Source: Staphylococcus sp. M0911
GTDB lineage: Bacteria > Bacillota > Bacilli > Staphylococcales > Staphylococcaceae
DNA: 64,000 nucleotides
Reading direction: 5' to 3'
Assembly: GCF_003491325.1 (NCBI RefSeq)
Contig: NZ_CP022881.1
Coordinates: 1-64,000 of the forward strand
The notes under the pieces were generated by a model. That model worked only from the letters and a program-made list of their open reading frames with translations, ran no database searches and was not told where the DNA came from. The position numbers were made by a program, and so were the translations under genes. Below, one piece after another: positions 43,532 to 52,588 of this stretch. How positions within the stretch are numbered: the stretch's first letter is position 1; the number at the start of each line of letters is the position of its first letter.

Positions 43532-44512
43532 TTAAGATTCTGAACGTTGTGCTCTTTGTGCTTCGAATTCATCTAATAACTCACGTGCTTCAGCGATGGA
43601 TTGTGTATTCATTAATTGATGTCGTAGTTGACTCGCACCTTTAATGCCACGCACATAAATTTTAAAGAATCTGCGTAAACTTTTGAATTGTCGGTCTTCA
43701 TCTTTGTCATATTTTTGGAATAATGATAGATGTAATCGTAATAGACCTAATAGTTCTTCGCTTGAATGTTCGCGTGGTTCTTTTTCAAAGGCAAATGGAT
43801 TGTGGAATATGCCTCTTCCAATCATCACACCATCAATGCCATATTTTTCGGCAAGTTCAAGTCCAGTTTGTCTATCTGGAATATCGCCATTAATTGTTAA
43901 TAAAGTATTTGGTGCTACCTCATCACGTAGTTGTTTAATCGCTTCTATTAATTCCCAATGCGCATCAACTTTACTCATTTCTTTACGTGTACGTAGATGG
44001 ATCGATAAGTTCGCGATGTCTTGTTCGAAGACATGTTTTAACCAATCACGCCATTCATCTATTTCATAGAAACCAAGACGTGTTTTAACACTTACCGGTA
44101 GACCTCCCGCTTTCGTTGCTTGAATAATTTCAGCGGCCACTTCAGGTCTAAGAATAAGGCCAGATCCTTTACCTTTTTGAGCAACATTTGCAACAGGACA
44201 GCCCATATTTAAATCAATACCTTTAAATCCCATCTCCGCTAAACCAATACTCATTTCACGGAACTGTTCAGGTTGATCGCCCCAAATATGCGCTACCATA
44301 GGTTGTTCATCTTCACTAAACGTTAGGCGACCACGCACACTGTGAATACCTTCAGGGTGACAAAAGCTTGCAGTATTCGTAAATTCAGTGAAAAACACAT
44401 CAGGTCTCGCAGCTTCACTTACCACATGACGAAAGACAATATCCGTCACGTCCTCCATAGGTGCCAAAATAAAAAATGGACGTGGCAATTCACTCCAAAA
44501 ATTTTCCTTCAT
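43532..44512 (-). CDS. dus: tRNA-dihydrouridine synthase
   Basis: Dus reduces uridines in the tRNA D-loop to dihydrouridine with NADPH and FMN. The 326-residue product is a TIM barrel with LAPMEDVTD near the N-terminus, catalytic Cys in [19 protein letters not shown], the phosphate-binding NGDI and [12 protein letters not shown]. The C-terminal helical domain starts near residue 240. AAGGTTTAAA precedes ATG 44512. It is the first gene after the att region that is of core type, and accessory genes lie on both sides. Confidence 0.92.
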   Translation of the reverse strand: MKENFWSELPRPFFILAPMEDVTDIVFRHVVSEAARPDVFFTEFTNTASFCHPEGIHSVRGRLTFSEDEQPMVAHIWGDQPEQFREMSIGLAEMGFKGIDLNMGCPVANVAQKGKGSGLILRPEVAAEIIQATKAGGLPVSVKTRLGFYEIDEWRDWLKHVFEQDIANLSIHLRTRKEMSKVDAHWELIEAIKQLRDEVAPNTLLTINGDIPDRQTGLELAEKYGIDGVMIGRGIFHNPFAFEKEPREHSSEELLGLLRLHLSLFQKYDKDEDRQFKSLRRFFKIYVRGIKGASQLRHQLMNTQSIAEARELLDEFEAQRAQRSES

Positions 44513-44874
44513 AATATATTTAAACCTTCTTCTTTATTAGTATCTCGCATTTTTACGCATAATGATATTACCATAAAGGGGGGAGATATACAAAGTGAAG
44601 TTGACTATTCATAGTTTATAAAAATGAGATGAAAAGGAAACAGATTGATTATTTTTCAGGAGTAATATTAAATTTATTTTTGATTATTACTGTAATCATA
44701 TAGTAATATATTTTATATATAAATTATATAATTTGACGCTCGCTATATTGTTATATCTACAAATTGGATATAAATACATTCAAATAAGCAAAAAGAGACG
44801 TGCGATATACATTGTAAATTACAATTAAACTATAGGTTAGAAATTTATAAATAATATAAAATAGGGGTGTTAAT
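44513..44874. other. Intergenic region, no clear gene
   Basis: AT-rich. A 24-codon frame at 44629-44703 (MKRKQIDYFSGVI...) could encode a single membrane segment but has no ribosome-binding site. I see no terminator or known regulatory motif. Confidence 0.3.
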
Positions 44875-45474
44875 ATGGCGGAATTTATCGCAGCAATAAT
44901 AGGTGGTATTTTATCTTTAATCGGTACTTTTTCAGCAATTTTTCTTCAATTTAAAAATCAAAAGAAAGAAAAGGATGAAGAATATCATAATGATTTAGTC
45001 AGTATGATAGACATCATTACATATAAAGCTGCTAAAGTAAGAAATAATGAGTTGAACTTTAAAAATGCAAATTATAGTAAAGAAAATACAATTGAAATTT
45101 ACACGGATATTGAACAAGATTATAAGTCATTAGATTATCAGATACAGGATTTGATTACTATGATGAGTCATCATATAGATCGTTCAAATACTGCTATTCA
45201 AGAATTACTTAGTTATTACGAACCTTTTGAGCGTCAGTTTAACAAATTTAAAGTTGCATATAAGATATATAATCAAAGATACGAAGATGAAGCATTTGAT
45301 AAAAATGCGATTGCATTTTCAAAAATAAAATTAGATCAAAGTATTGAAAAATTTGTAAATAATATGAAAAAGTTTGCTAAAGAGAACTATAATCATGAGA
45401 TTTATGAGCCAAATTTAAATAAAATTATAGATAAAAACGAAGCTATTAATGTTCAAAAATATAAGAAGTCATGA
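44875..45474 (+). CDS. Hypothetical membrane-anchored coiled-coil protein
   Basis: The 199-residue product has an N-terminal hydrophobic segment (about 4-26, FIAAIIGGILSLIGTFSAIF) and a long charged helical cytoplasmic part. The family is unknown to me; the layout (one membrane helix plus helical domain) is shared by many small accessory proteins. AGGGGTG lies 6-8 bases before ATG 44875. A terminator follows. Whether it belongs to the core or an inserted segment is unclear; an att-like CGTATCATAAGT lies right after it (45506). Confidence 0.7.
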   Translation: MAEFIAAIIGGILSLIGTFSAIFLQFKNQKKEKDEEYHNDLVSMIDIITYKAAKVRNNELNFKNANYSKENTIEIYTDIEQDYKSLDYQIQDLITMMSHHIDRSNTAIQELLSYYEPFERQFNKFKVAYKIYNQRYEDEAFDKNAIAFSKIKLDQSIEKFVNNMKKFAKENYNHEIYEPNLNKIIDKNEAINVQKYKKS

Positions 45475-45545
45475 TTAATTGAGAGAGCATTAAAAGTAGA
45501 ATATTCGTATCATAAGTTGAAAAGAAATTTAAATGCTATATAATA

Positions 45546-45576
45546 AATCGGGTTGGTATTTCAACCCGATTTTGTG
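45546..45576 (+). terminator. Terminator after the 44875 gene
   Basis: AATCGGGTTG (45546-45555) and CAACCCGATT (45562-45571) form a perfect ten-base stem with a six-base loop and T-rich tail. Confidence 0.85.
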
Positions 45577-45628
45577 TTGAATAGGAAAATTAACATTGAA
45601 TACTAAAAAAGCTCATTAAGGAGAAAAA

Positions 45629-46039
45629 ATGAATAGATTTACGCCTGAAAAGTTAAGTGAACAGTTTTCTAAATTGTTGTTATTAGCGGTTAATATTTGC
45701 ATTGGTTTCATTGCGATAACACTTGTTATATTTTTATTTACCGAGTGTTTTGGTTTCTTTCAAAACTTATTTTTACAAGATAAAGACTTGAAATATAGCC
45801 AAGTTATTGAAGATTTATTGGTATCGTTCATGTATATTGAGTTTATTCTACTCATTATTCAATATTTCAAACACAATTATCATTTTTCGTTACAGTACTT
45901 TATTTATATCGGTATTACAGCGATTGTCAGAATTATTATAGTAGAACATAGCGATGCTACTGAGACAATCTTGTTAGTCGCTAGTATATTTATACTAACG
46001 ATTTCACTATACTGTTTACGAAAATTTACGATTGATTAA
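45629..46039 (+). CDS. psiE: PsiE-like phosphate-starvation-inducible membrane protein
   Basis: The 136-residue product has four hydrophobic segments and the conserved PsiE blocks VEDLLVSFMYIEFILLIIQYF-like helix, FSLQYFIYIGITAIVRIIIVEH and a C-terminal helix. PsiE is induced by phosphate starvation in E. coli; its function is unknown. ATG 45629 has AAGGAG eight bases upstream. The final eight codons plus the following terminator are duplicated exactly at 49701-49783, on the far side of the mcrBC cassette. Confidence 0.85.
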   Translation: MNRFTPEKLSEQFSKLLLLAVNICIGFIAITLVIFLFTECFGFFQNLFLQDKDLKYSQVIEDLLVSFMYIEFILLIIQYFKHNYHFSLQYFIYIGITAIVRIIIVEHSDATETILLVASIFILTISLYCLRKFTID

Positions 46040-46095
46040 AATCAAATACTAAACTTTAAGAGGGAAGCATGTGTGAACGCACTGTTCCCTTTTTT
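46013..46095 (+). repeat. 83-bp direct repeat, left copy (psiE 3' end and terminator)
   Basis: This stretch holds the last codons of psiE, its stop, and a terminator (GAGGGAA...GTTCCC then T). It is identical over 83 bases to 49701-49783. The two copies flank the mcrBC segment, as att sites or a target duplication would. Confidence 0.95.
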
Positions 46096-46097
46096 TA
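46049..46097 (+). terminator. Terminator of psiE
   Basis: AGAGGGAA and TTCCCTTT bracket an inner GCATGTGTGAACGCAC hairpin, followed by T7. The same structure recurs at 49737-49785. Confidence 0.75.
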
Positions 46098-46457
46098 TTT
46101 ATAAAAGGGAATGGAATAATTATGACTTATTCTTTGGAGTGTTTTTCGTACATGGAATTGAATTATGCAATATCGTTTCAGTAATATCGTAAATATGTAG
46201 TAATTAAATATATAATTATTTGTATAAAATGGATGAGTTATCCCTTTGATATAGTTATTTTCTATACTGAATTATTAGAAGGTATAAAAAATTATGTAAA
46301 TTGTGCGTCGGTTATTTTTCGATAAAACTAATTGTATCCTAACTTCTTATGAAAATAGTATTTAAAACAACTAAATAAAGTATGGTATTGCAACATTAAT
46401 GCATGTAAAATGTATATTAAATGCATGTTATTTAAAAATATAGGGGTGTACTATGAG

Positions 46458-48644
46458 ATGTATGATTATGAGTTAAAAGAAGAGAGTACAATAAGTCATC
46501 AATCTATCGATAAAACATGGATTGAATTTTATAATGAGTTTGCTATGAAGTTATTAAAGTTTCGTGAGCATCGAGAACAATTAATTCAAAATGTAAAAAA
46601 GGCATATCAGATTGCTGATATTAAATTGCCTACTTTAGAAAAGGATAATCAATTAATAGATATTGATCCTTTTACTGTACTTGCATTATTTAATAAAAGT
46701 TCTTTAAAAACATCAAATAAGATAAAAATTGCAGAAGCATTTTCAAAGATTTTAGAAATTGAAGCCAAGGTTCCTAAAGATTTTGAAGGGATACCAACGG
46801 TCAATAATATGAATGCTACTTTTTATGATTTTATAGGTCTACGTAAAGATAACGATATTGATGAGTTATGGTCATTATTTGAAATTGCAATAAAATATTC
46901 AATTGAAAAAAGTGAATATAATAAAGATCAATTTATACGTTATTTTGATTTCATTATAGATAAGAGAGGAATAGGAAATAGTAAATTAACAAACGCTTTA
47001 TTTTGGATTTCACCTGAAGATTATTTAAACCTTGATAAACGAACGGTTTGGTATATTTACCAATCAGGAAAAGTCCCTGAAATGATTATTAATCAGTTAC
47101 CTAATGTTTCAACTTATCTGAGTGGAAAAGATTATTTAAAAGTTATCGATGTTATAAAGGAATATTTATCTAGTTCTAAAACCGTATTGAATCAGATAGT
47201 TGATTTAAGCTTTGAAGTTTGGAGATATTCCAAAGAAATAAATGAACTTAAGAATAAAACATCTAAAGTAGTGGCAGGGTCAACTGATACAGATCAAGAT
47301 ATTCCATCTAAAAATCATTGGATGTTATGTTTAGATTCAAAAGAAAGAACTTGGGATTGGTTCTATGATAATGGATGTATTTCTATAGGATATAATGAAC
47401 TTAATGATTTATCCAAATATTTCAAAAAAGAAGAAATAGAAAAGAAACTTCAAAATACTTATGGTGATGAACTCAATTATACTAACGTTACTAATACCAT
47501 TTATCAGTTTATTAATGAAATGGCTATAGGTGACATAATATATGTAAAAAATGAGCAAGATATGATACTTGGTTGGGGAATTGTTTCTTCAGATACTAAA
47601 TACGTGCTTGATAAAGAATTTTCTAATATACGTTATATTGATTGGAGAAACAAAGGTGAATGGAAAAGCGATCTTGAAACTACAGATAAAGTATTAGATG
47701 ATATTACCCCATATAATGAACTTATTAAAAAATTAAACATGTTATTCAATCAAGATAGTATGAATGAAATTAATTCTGTAAAGGAAAATTATCCTGTTTA
47801 TGAAGTTACAGATTTCTTAAATGAAGTGTATATGAATGAAGATGAGTATTATAGATTAATTCAGTTATTGGAAATGAAGAAAAATGTTATATTGCAAGGC
47901 CCTCCTGGTGTGGGGAAAACCTATACTGCAAAGCGTTTAGCGTACTCTATGATGGGAGTGAAAGATAAAAGCCGTGTTAAAATGGTTCAATTTCATCAAA
48001 GCTACTCATACGAAGATTTTATTATGGGGTTCAGACCGTCTAAGAATGGATTTGAATTAAGAAATGGAATCTTTTATAATTTTTGCAAACAAGCTGAGGA
48101 AGATAGCGAGAATAGTTACTTCTTTATCATTGATGAAATCAATCGTGGGAATTTGAGTAAAATATTTGGTGAGCTATTTATGTTAATTGAAAATGATAAA
48201 CGAGGTGCTGAGCTCGAATTATTATATGCAGATGAGAATTTTTCTGTTCCACCAAATATTTATATCATTGGTATGATGAATACTGCTGATCGCAGTTTAG
48301 CAATATTAGATTATGCGCTTCGCAGACGTTTTGCTTTCTTTGATATGACTGTATCGTTTGATAATGTTGGATTTAAATTGTATCAAGATAGTTTATCGAG
48401 TGAAAAATTTGATGCTCTTATTCAATGTGTTCAAAATTTAAATCTTGATATTGTAAACGATGATTCACTTGGAGAAGGATTTACAATTGGGCATAGCTAT
48501 TTTAGTAATTTAAGTTATGTTACTGATCTTATACTATCTAATATTGTAGAATTTGAGATCATACCTCTAATTAAAGAATATTGGTTTGATGAACCGTCTC
48601 AAGTAGATTTATGGACTGATAAATTAAGGACCTCGATAAAATGA
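46458..48644 (+). CDS. mcrB: McrB-like GTPase of a McrBC modification-dependent restriction system
   Basis: McrB binds modified DNA and, as a GTP-driven AAA+ ring, activates McrC to cut. The 728-residue product has an N-terminal helical domain, a middle EVE/PUA-like domain (HWMLCLD near residue 287 through VYVKN-like IIYVKNEQDMILGWG near 380) likely to read modified bases, then the AAA+ core with Walker A QGPPGVGKT near 481, FFIIDEINRGN near 557 and the McrB hallmark MMNTADRS near 605. I chose ATG 46458, nine bases after AGGGGTG; a start at 46410 overlaps that site. It overlaps mcrC by four bases (ATGA). Confidence 0.9.
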   Translation: MYDYELKEESTISHQSIDKTWIEFYNEFAMKLLKFREHREQLIQNVKKAYQIADIKLPTLEKDNQLIDIDPFTVLALFNKSSLKTSNKIKIAEAFSKILEIEAKVPKDFEGIPTVNNMNATFYDFIGLRKDNDIDELWSLFEIAIKYSIEKSEYNKDQFIRYFDFIIDKRGIGNSKLTNALFWISPEDYLNLDKRTVWYIYQSGKVPEMIINQLPNVSTYLSGKDYLKVIDVIKEYLSSSKTVLNQIVDLSFEVWRYSKEINELKNKTSKVVAGSTDTDQDIPSKNHWMLCLDSKERTWDWFYDNGCISIGYNELNDLSKYFKKEEIEKKLQNTYGDELNYTNVTNTIYQFINEMAIGDIIYVKNEQDMILGWGIVSSDTKYVLDKEFSNIRYIDWRNKGEWKSDLETTDKVLDDITPYNELIKKLNMLFNQDSMNEINSVKENYPVYEVTDFLNEVYMNEDEYYRLIQLLEMKKNVILQGPPGVGKTYTAKRLAYSMMGVKDKSRVKMVQFHQSYSYEDFIMGFRPSKNGFELRNGIFYNFCKQAEEDSENSYFFIIDEINRGNLSKIFGELFMLIENDKRGAELELLYADENFSVPPNIYIIGMMNTADRSLAILDYALRRRFAFFDMTVSFDNVGFKLYQDSLSSEKFDALIQCVQNLNLDIVNDDSLGEGFTIGHSYFSNLSYVTDLILSNIVEFEIIPLIKEYWFDEPSQVDLWTDKLRTSIK

Positions 48645-49681
48645 TAGAAATAAGAAACATTTATTATATGTTGACTTATGCTTTTTCTGTTTTGAAAGAA
48701 AATACTTATGTAAATGTCATCGCAGAAGATTTTGATAATGCTAATGAGTTATATACAGCTATTTTAATAAAAGGTGTTTCAAATCAAATTAAGCGTGGTT
48801 TACACTATGAATATATTGAAAAACAAGAAGCATTAACAATGGTTCGAGGAAAAATTGATATTTCAGAGTCTATTAGTAATTTGGATATATTAAATAAAAA
48901 ACTTAGTTGTGTATATGATGAATATTCAATAAATAATTATTTAAATCAAATTATTAAATCAACAATGTTACTTCTGATTAATGAAGATATCTCAAAGGAA
49001 AGAAAAAAGAAATTGAAAAATCTATTGATTCATTTCAGTTCTGTTAATCAAATAGATTTAAGCAGTATTAATTGGAATATGCGTTTTACACGAAATAACA
49101 AGACATACAAAATGTTAATTGCCATATGTAATTTAATTGTCGAAGGTCTTTTACAATCAAATAACGAAGGAAATAGACAAGTACTGGACTTTAAAGATGA
49201 ACAACGTATGTCACACTTATATGAAAAGTTTTTATTTGAATATTTTAAGAAAACTTTTCCACAATTGAGTGTAACTGCAGCACACATACCATGGAAATTA
49301 GATGATGATGAATCCTCAATGTTACCAACTATGAAAAGTGATATTATGATTTCTAATAAAAAGGATTACTTAATCATAGATGCTAAGTTTTATAAAAAGT
49401 CCTTGCAAAACTATTATGATACTTATAAAATACATTCTGCAAATCTTTATCAGATATTTACTTATGTAAAAAATCATGCTTTTTATATAAGGGAGAAAGA
49501 AATAAATACAAATGTATCTGGCATGCTCTTATATGCTAAAACAGATGAGGAAAAGACACCTGAAAATAAGTTTCAAATGAGTGGCAACCTTATTAGTGTT
49601 AAATCATTAGACTTGAACTGTGAATTCTCACAGATTAAAAAACAATTAAATCAAATTATTATGGAACATTTTGAAATATAA
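48641..49681 (+). CDS. mcrC: McrC-like nuclease subunit
   Basis: McrC is the endonuclease partner of McrB. The 346-residue product starts IEIRNIYYMLTYAF, as McrC proteins do, and has a PD-(D/E)XK centre with SDIMISNKKDYLIIDAKFYK near residues 235-250 (Asp and D-x-K). It begins within the mcrB stop, so expression is coupled. Twenty bases after its stop the duplicated psiE end begins. Modified-base specificity cannot be read from the sequence. Confidence 0.9.
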   Translation: MIEIRNIYYMLTYAFSVLKENTYVNVIAEDFDNANELYTAILIKGVSNQIKRGLHYEYIEKQEALTMVRGKIDISESISNLDILNKKLSCVYDEYSINNYLNQIIKSTMLLLINEDISKERKKKLKNLLIHFSSVNQIDLSSINWNMRFTRNNKTYKMLIAICNLIVEGLLQSNNEGNRQVLDFKDEQRMSHLYEKFLFEYFKKTFPQLSVTAAHIPWKLDDDESSMLPTMKSDIMISNKKDYLIIDAKFYKKSLQNYYDTYKIHSANLYQIFTYVKNHAFYIREKEINTNVSGMLLYAKTDEEKTPENKFQMSGNLISVKSLDLNCEFSQIKKQLNQIIMEHFEI

Positions 49682-49700
49682 ATGTTTGATACAGTTCTAT

Positions 49701-49783
49701 TGTTTACGAAAATTTACGATTGATTAAAATCAAATACTAAACTTTAAGAGGGAAGCATGTGTGAACGCACTGTTCCCTTTTTT
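49701..49783 (+). repeat. 83-bp direct repeat, right copy
   Basis: Exact copy of 46013-46095. Here it follows mcrC and is not preceded by a psiE reading frame, so it is the displaced 3' end and terminator of psiE. It also serves as terminator for mcrC. Confidence 0.95.
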
Positions 49784-49952
49784 AGTTTAAGGAATTGATA
49801 CGCTTAAGATAAAAGATATGTGTGTGTCACTTACAGTCTATGTAATAGTTGATTATGACGGGGCTTTTTAACAACTCACATTATATAGCTCAAACAATCA
49901 TATCAAATAACTGTTGCTATTCTAAAAAATCATGGTATTATAATCATAACTT

Positions 49953-50012
49953 CAAACACTTTCGTATAAATTCATACGTTTATGTATGAGTTCGGCGAGA
50001 GTGTTTTTTTAT
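49953..50012 (+). terminator. Terminator-like hairpin upstream of the PTS IIC-like gene
   Basis: CAAACACTTTCG (49953-49964) pairs with CGAGAGTGTTT (49997-50007) across a loop that itself contains CATAC/GTATG, followed by T6. It may be an attenuator of the downstream gene or an old operon end. Confidence 0.6.
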
Positions 50013-50072
50013 TAATAAGGTTTGTTATCACGTGCTTTAAAATCAAGAAAGAAACTATGAGGTATTTGAATT

Positions 50073-51122
50073 ATGGGCGAAAAACAATGGATTACACCCA
50101 GATCATTTTTATTTAATATATTAAATGGATTAGCGATAGCAATCGTTGTAGGTATGCTTCCTAACGCGATTTTAGGAGATTTGAGTAAATACTTAAGTCA
50201 GTATAATGAGATATTTTCAAAAATAGCAGTTGTAGTACAAGGCATTCAATATACGATTCCCATATTAACGGGTGTCTTAATTGCGATACAGTTTAATTTA
50301 ACACAATTACAAACAGCTGTGGTTGGTGCAGCAACATTTGTCGGTTCTGGCGCAACGACAATTACAAATCACCAATGGGTCATTACAGGCATCGGAGATT
50401 TAATTAATACCATGATTACCGGAGCGATTGCAGTAGGTATTATTTTAATTATCGGAGATCGTGTAGGCAGTTTAAATATGATTATCTTACCCATCGTTGC
50501 CAGTGGTATTCCTGGTCTCTTAGGATTATTATTACTGCCTTATACCAAATTGATAACAGTGGGGATAGGTAATGTTGTTAATAGCTTAACAAATACACAA
50601 CCTATCATTATGACAATTCTAATAGCAGTGATATTCTCTATTCTTATTGTGTCACCGATATCTGCGATTGGAATTGGTATTGCCATTGGTATTTCAGGGC
50701 TCGCAGCAGGTTCAGCCGCTGTAGGTGTCTCTGCCAGTGCTATTATGCTAGCGCTAGGGGCATGGCGTGTTAACAAAGTAGGTGTTCCGATTTCAGTGTT
50801 ACTCGGTGCCGTTAAATTAATGATGCCTAATACCATTCGACATCCTATTATATTTTTACCAATTACTTGTACCGCTGCAGTATCAGGACTCGTAGGCGGG
50901 TTACTTAATATTAAAGGTACACCTGATTCGGCTGGATTTGGTTTAATCGGATTAGTAGGTCCGATTAAATCATTAAACTTACTAGGTACTAGTATGGGCA
51001 GTGGTTTGCTATTGGTTGCGATAACTTATGTCATCGTACCAATCGTATCAGCGCTCTTTTTCAATTATCTGTTTGTGAAAATATTGAAACTCTATAAACC
51101 AGATGTATTTATTTTTAAATAA
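50073..51122 (+). CDS. PfoR-like PTS_EIIC_2 membrane protein
   Basis: The 349-residue product is a polytopic membrane protein (about ten hydrophobic segments) of the PTS_EIIC_2 family, which includes PfoR of Clostridium perfringens. Conserved features include WITPRSFLFNILNGLAIAIVVG at the start and IKGTPDSAGFGLIGLVGPI near residue 285. No EIIA or EIIB domain is fused or adjacent. The substrate and role are unknown; the regulatory function once proposed for PfoR is not established. ATG 50073 has a weak AGGTA-type site. Confidence 0.8.
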   Translation: MGEKQWITPRSFLFNILNGLAIAIVVGMLPNAILGDLSKYLSQYNEIFSKIAVVVQGIQYTIPILTGVLIAIQFNLTQLQTAVVGAATFVGSGATTITNHQWVITGIGDLINTMITGAIAVGIILIIGDRVGSLNMIILPIVASGIPGLLGLLLLPYTKLITVGIGNVVNSLTNTQPIIMTILIAVIFSILIVSPISAIGIGIAIGISGLAAGSAAVGVSASAIMLALGAWRVNKVGVPISVLLGAVKLMMPNTIRHPIIFLPITCTAAVSGLVGGLLNIKGTPDSAGFGLIGLVGPIKSLNLLGTSMGSGLLLVAITYVIVPIVSALFFNYLFVKILKLYKPDVFIFK

Positions 51123-51322
51123 CTTTATTTAGTCAAAGGCAATTTCTATGAATGAGATAGAAGTTGCCTTTTTTCTATATAAAATGACTATTTCAAATAT
51201 ATTTTAGGGTATAGTTTTATTAAGAAATAAATAATCATAAAAATGAATTCATAAATAATTTAAAAGTTCAGTCTGATTAGAACATTATTAATCGTAGATA
51301 CTAAATTAATGAGAGGAGAAAT

Positions 51323-51577
51323 ATGATGGAAATTAATTTAGAACACCCAGTATATAAAGTTCAAGTTTCTATGAAATTACTTACATCTCAAGGCGTGCCC
51401 GGGACACTATATTTACTAAAAGACATGATTTATTTTGAAGCAGATGGATTACTGAAGGGTTCAGAGATTAAAAACGAATTTCACTTTAATGAAAATTGGA
51501 TATTTGATTACGTGTCACGTAAAGAAGGTAAAAAATTTGTAGAATTATATGAGGCTATCCAAGAAAGTAACGCATAG
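51323..51577 (+). CDS. Small hypothetical protein
   Basis: The 84-residue product (MMEINLEHPVYKVQVSMKLL...) is soluble, alpha/beta in appearance, and I do not recognise its family. GAGAGGAGAAAT precedes ATG 51323, a good ribosome-binding site, which makes it a credible gene. A hairpin (GCCAATTCACCT/AGGTGGATTGGC) at 51599-51631 follows as terminator. Confidence 0.65.
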   Translation: MMEINLEHPVYKVQVSMKLLTSQGVPGTLYLLKDMIYFEADGLLKGSEIKNEFHFNENWIFDYVSRKEGKKFVELYEAIQESNA

Positions 51578-51598
51578 ATAACGTGCAATAGTAAAAAT

Positions 51599-51640
51599 GC
51601 CAATTCACCTTTAATGATAGGTGGATTGGCATTTGTTTTA
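51599..51640 (+). terminator. Terminator after the 51323 gene
   Basis: GCCAATTCACCT (51599-51610) and AGGTGGATTGGC (51620-51631) form a twelve-base stem with one G-T-type mismatch and are followed by ATTTGTTTTA. Confidence 0.75.
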
Positions 51641-51668
51641 TATTATGACTTTCTACAACTCACACTAC

Positions 51669-51704
51669 TAATCAGTCACTTTTTCGTTTCTTATAGCATC
51701 GTTT
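51669..51704 (-). pseudogene. Relic of a lipase C-terminus
   Basis: On the minus strand this stretch reads KNDAIRNEKVTD and a stop. It matches the end of the intact lipase at 52589-54790 (LNDAVRNEKETDQ) in 32 of 36 bases (compare 52593-52628). Upstream of it, on the minus strand, stop codons appear within about ten codons, so only the tail survives. It points to a lost tandem lipase gene. The 62-codon plus-strand frame across it is not a gene. Confidence 0.65.
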
Positions 51705-52024
51705 TTCCAACATACATATCAATATATGACCATTTTTTATTTATAAATGAAAACATTTTAAGTTATAAGAAATATTTATACATAACTTTAAAAAATATAT
51801 AGTAAGTTGTTACAAAATAAGATAATATAAATTTAATAGACTTAAATTTATAAAAAGGAGTACAACCAAATGGTTTGTTGTCAGGTTCCAATGAAGTAGG
51901 TCAGAATGATAAATTTTGTCAACATTACGGTACCGATTTAACGGTGATAGAGACTATTATGTAGGTATTTTAATAGTTTATAACAATATGAAAAGGAATT
52001 TGGAAGAAAAAACGGGGGAAAACG
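51705..52024. other. Intergenic stretch with decayed frames
   Basis: AT-rich. A good AAAGGAG at 51855-51861 is followed by only nine codons from ATG 51871 before a stop; the same DNA in another frame runs open for about 30 codons to a stop at 51960. This suggests a decayed short gene. Nothing else is identifiable. Confidence 0.35.
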
Positions 52025-52462
52025 ATGAAAATATTTTTGTCTATCTTAGCATGTGTATGCTTAGTTATTATAATCTTGGCGACTGGTTTATGGGGATATT
52101 CTTCTTATAAAAATATTATAACTAAAGAGAAAGAAATGCATAAAACAGAACATAAAGAATCAAAAAAGAAAACAACTAAAGAAAATAATAAACAAACACC
52201 TGAAGATACAATGCAAAATAATCAAAATACTGTTAATCAACCAGTAAGCCAACCTCAACAGCCTGTAACAAATATAACGGATACTCAACCTAAAACAGAA
52301 AGAAAAATCGATGAAAAGGAAGAACATTCTGACGAAACGATGCCTGAAATAGAGGTTTATGACTATACGGATGATAACGGAGATGGTAAACCAGAAACGA
52401 TTAATGGTAGTCCAGCTGGGGATGTTGGCCAAGGTGGCGTCCCAGGAGAAACCGTTCATTAG
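52025..52462 (+). CDS. Membrane-anchored protein with EF-hand-like segment, paralogue
   Basis: The 145-residue product has an N-terminal hydrophobic helix (about 3-25), a K/E/T/Q/P-rich linker and a C-terminal acidic DYTDDNGDGKPETI segment like the front half of a calcium loop, ending GGVPGETVH. Layout and C-terminus (VPxxGET) are shared with the protein at 42598-43125. A short LAC could be mistaken for a lipobox but lies too near the N-terminus. GGGGGAAAACG precedes ATG 52025. Exposed outside the membrane by its anchor; function unknown. Confidence 0.7.
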   Translation: MKIFLSILACVCLVIIILATGLWGYSSYKNIITKEKEMHKTEHKESKKKTTKENNKQTPEDTMQNNQNTVNQPVSQPQQPVTNITDTQPKTERKIDEKEEHSDETMPEIEVYDYTDDNGDGKPETINGSPAGDVGQGGVPGETVH

Positions 52463-52529
52463 ATGAAGAATTTATATAGTTTCAAGAATAAAAGTAAATC
52501 ATTAAATATATCTTTAAAATAGAATAATA

Positions 52530-52574
52530 ACCCCTTCTATATTGACTATTTGTTTAAATATAGAAGGGGTCTTA
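52530..52574. terminator. Shared terminator between 52025 gene and lipase
   Basis: ACCCCTTCTATATT (52530-52543) and AATATAGAAGGGGT (52557-52570) form a perfect 14-base stem. T-rich DNA follows on the right and A-rich on the left, so it works for the plus-strand gene and the convergent lipase. Confidence 0.9.
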
Positions 52575-52588
52575 ATTTTTATAAATGT

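Larger units (their letters stand above)
46096..49783 (+). mobile_element. mcrBC cassette bounded by an 83-bp direct repeat
   Basis: The 3.7 kb between the two repeat copies contains only mcrB and mcrC and their leader. No integrase or transposase is encoded. The insert restores the psiE 3' end on both sides, the pattern left by site-specific integration or by recombination between repeats. Treating it as a non-autonomous mobile unit is inference from this pattern. Confidence 0.65.

Noticed and set aside
43683..44069. Long plus-strand frame inside dus
   Set aside because: It is antisense to a complete tRNA-dihydrouridine synthase; the translation resembles no family.
31380..49700. CRISPR arrays, ccr genes, mec or other resistance genes in the accessory region
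   Set aside because: I looked for regularly spaced repeats and for these gene families and saw none.
51614..51802. A 62-codon frame on the plus strand
   Set aside because: It starts inside a terminator hairpin and crosses the lipase relic on the other strand; no ribosome-binding site.
51916..52110. A 64-codon frame overlapping the 52025 gene
   Set aside because: It overlaps the better-supported gene, which has a good ribosome-binding site and anchor.
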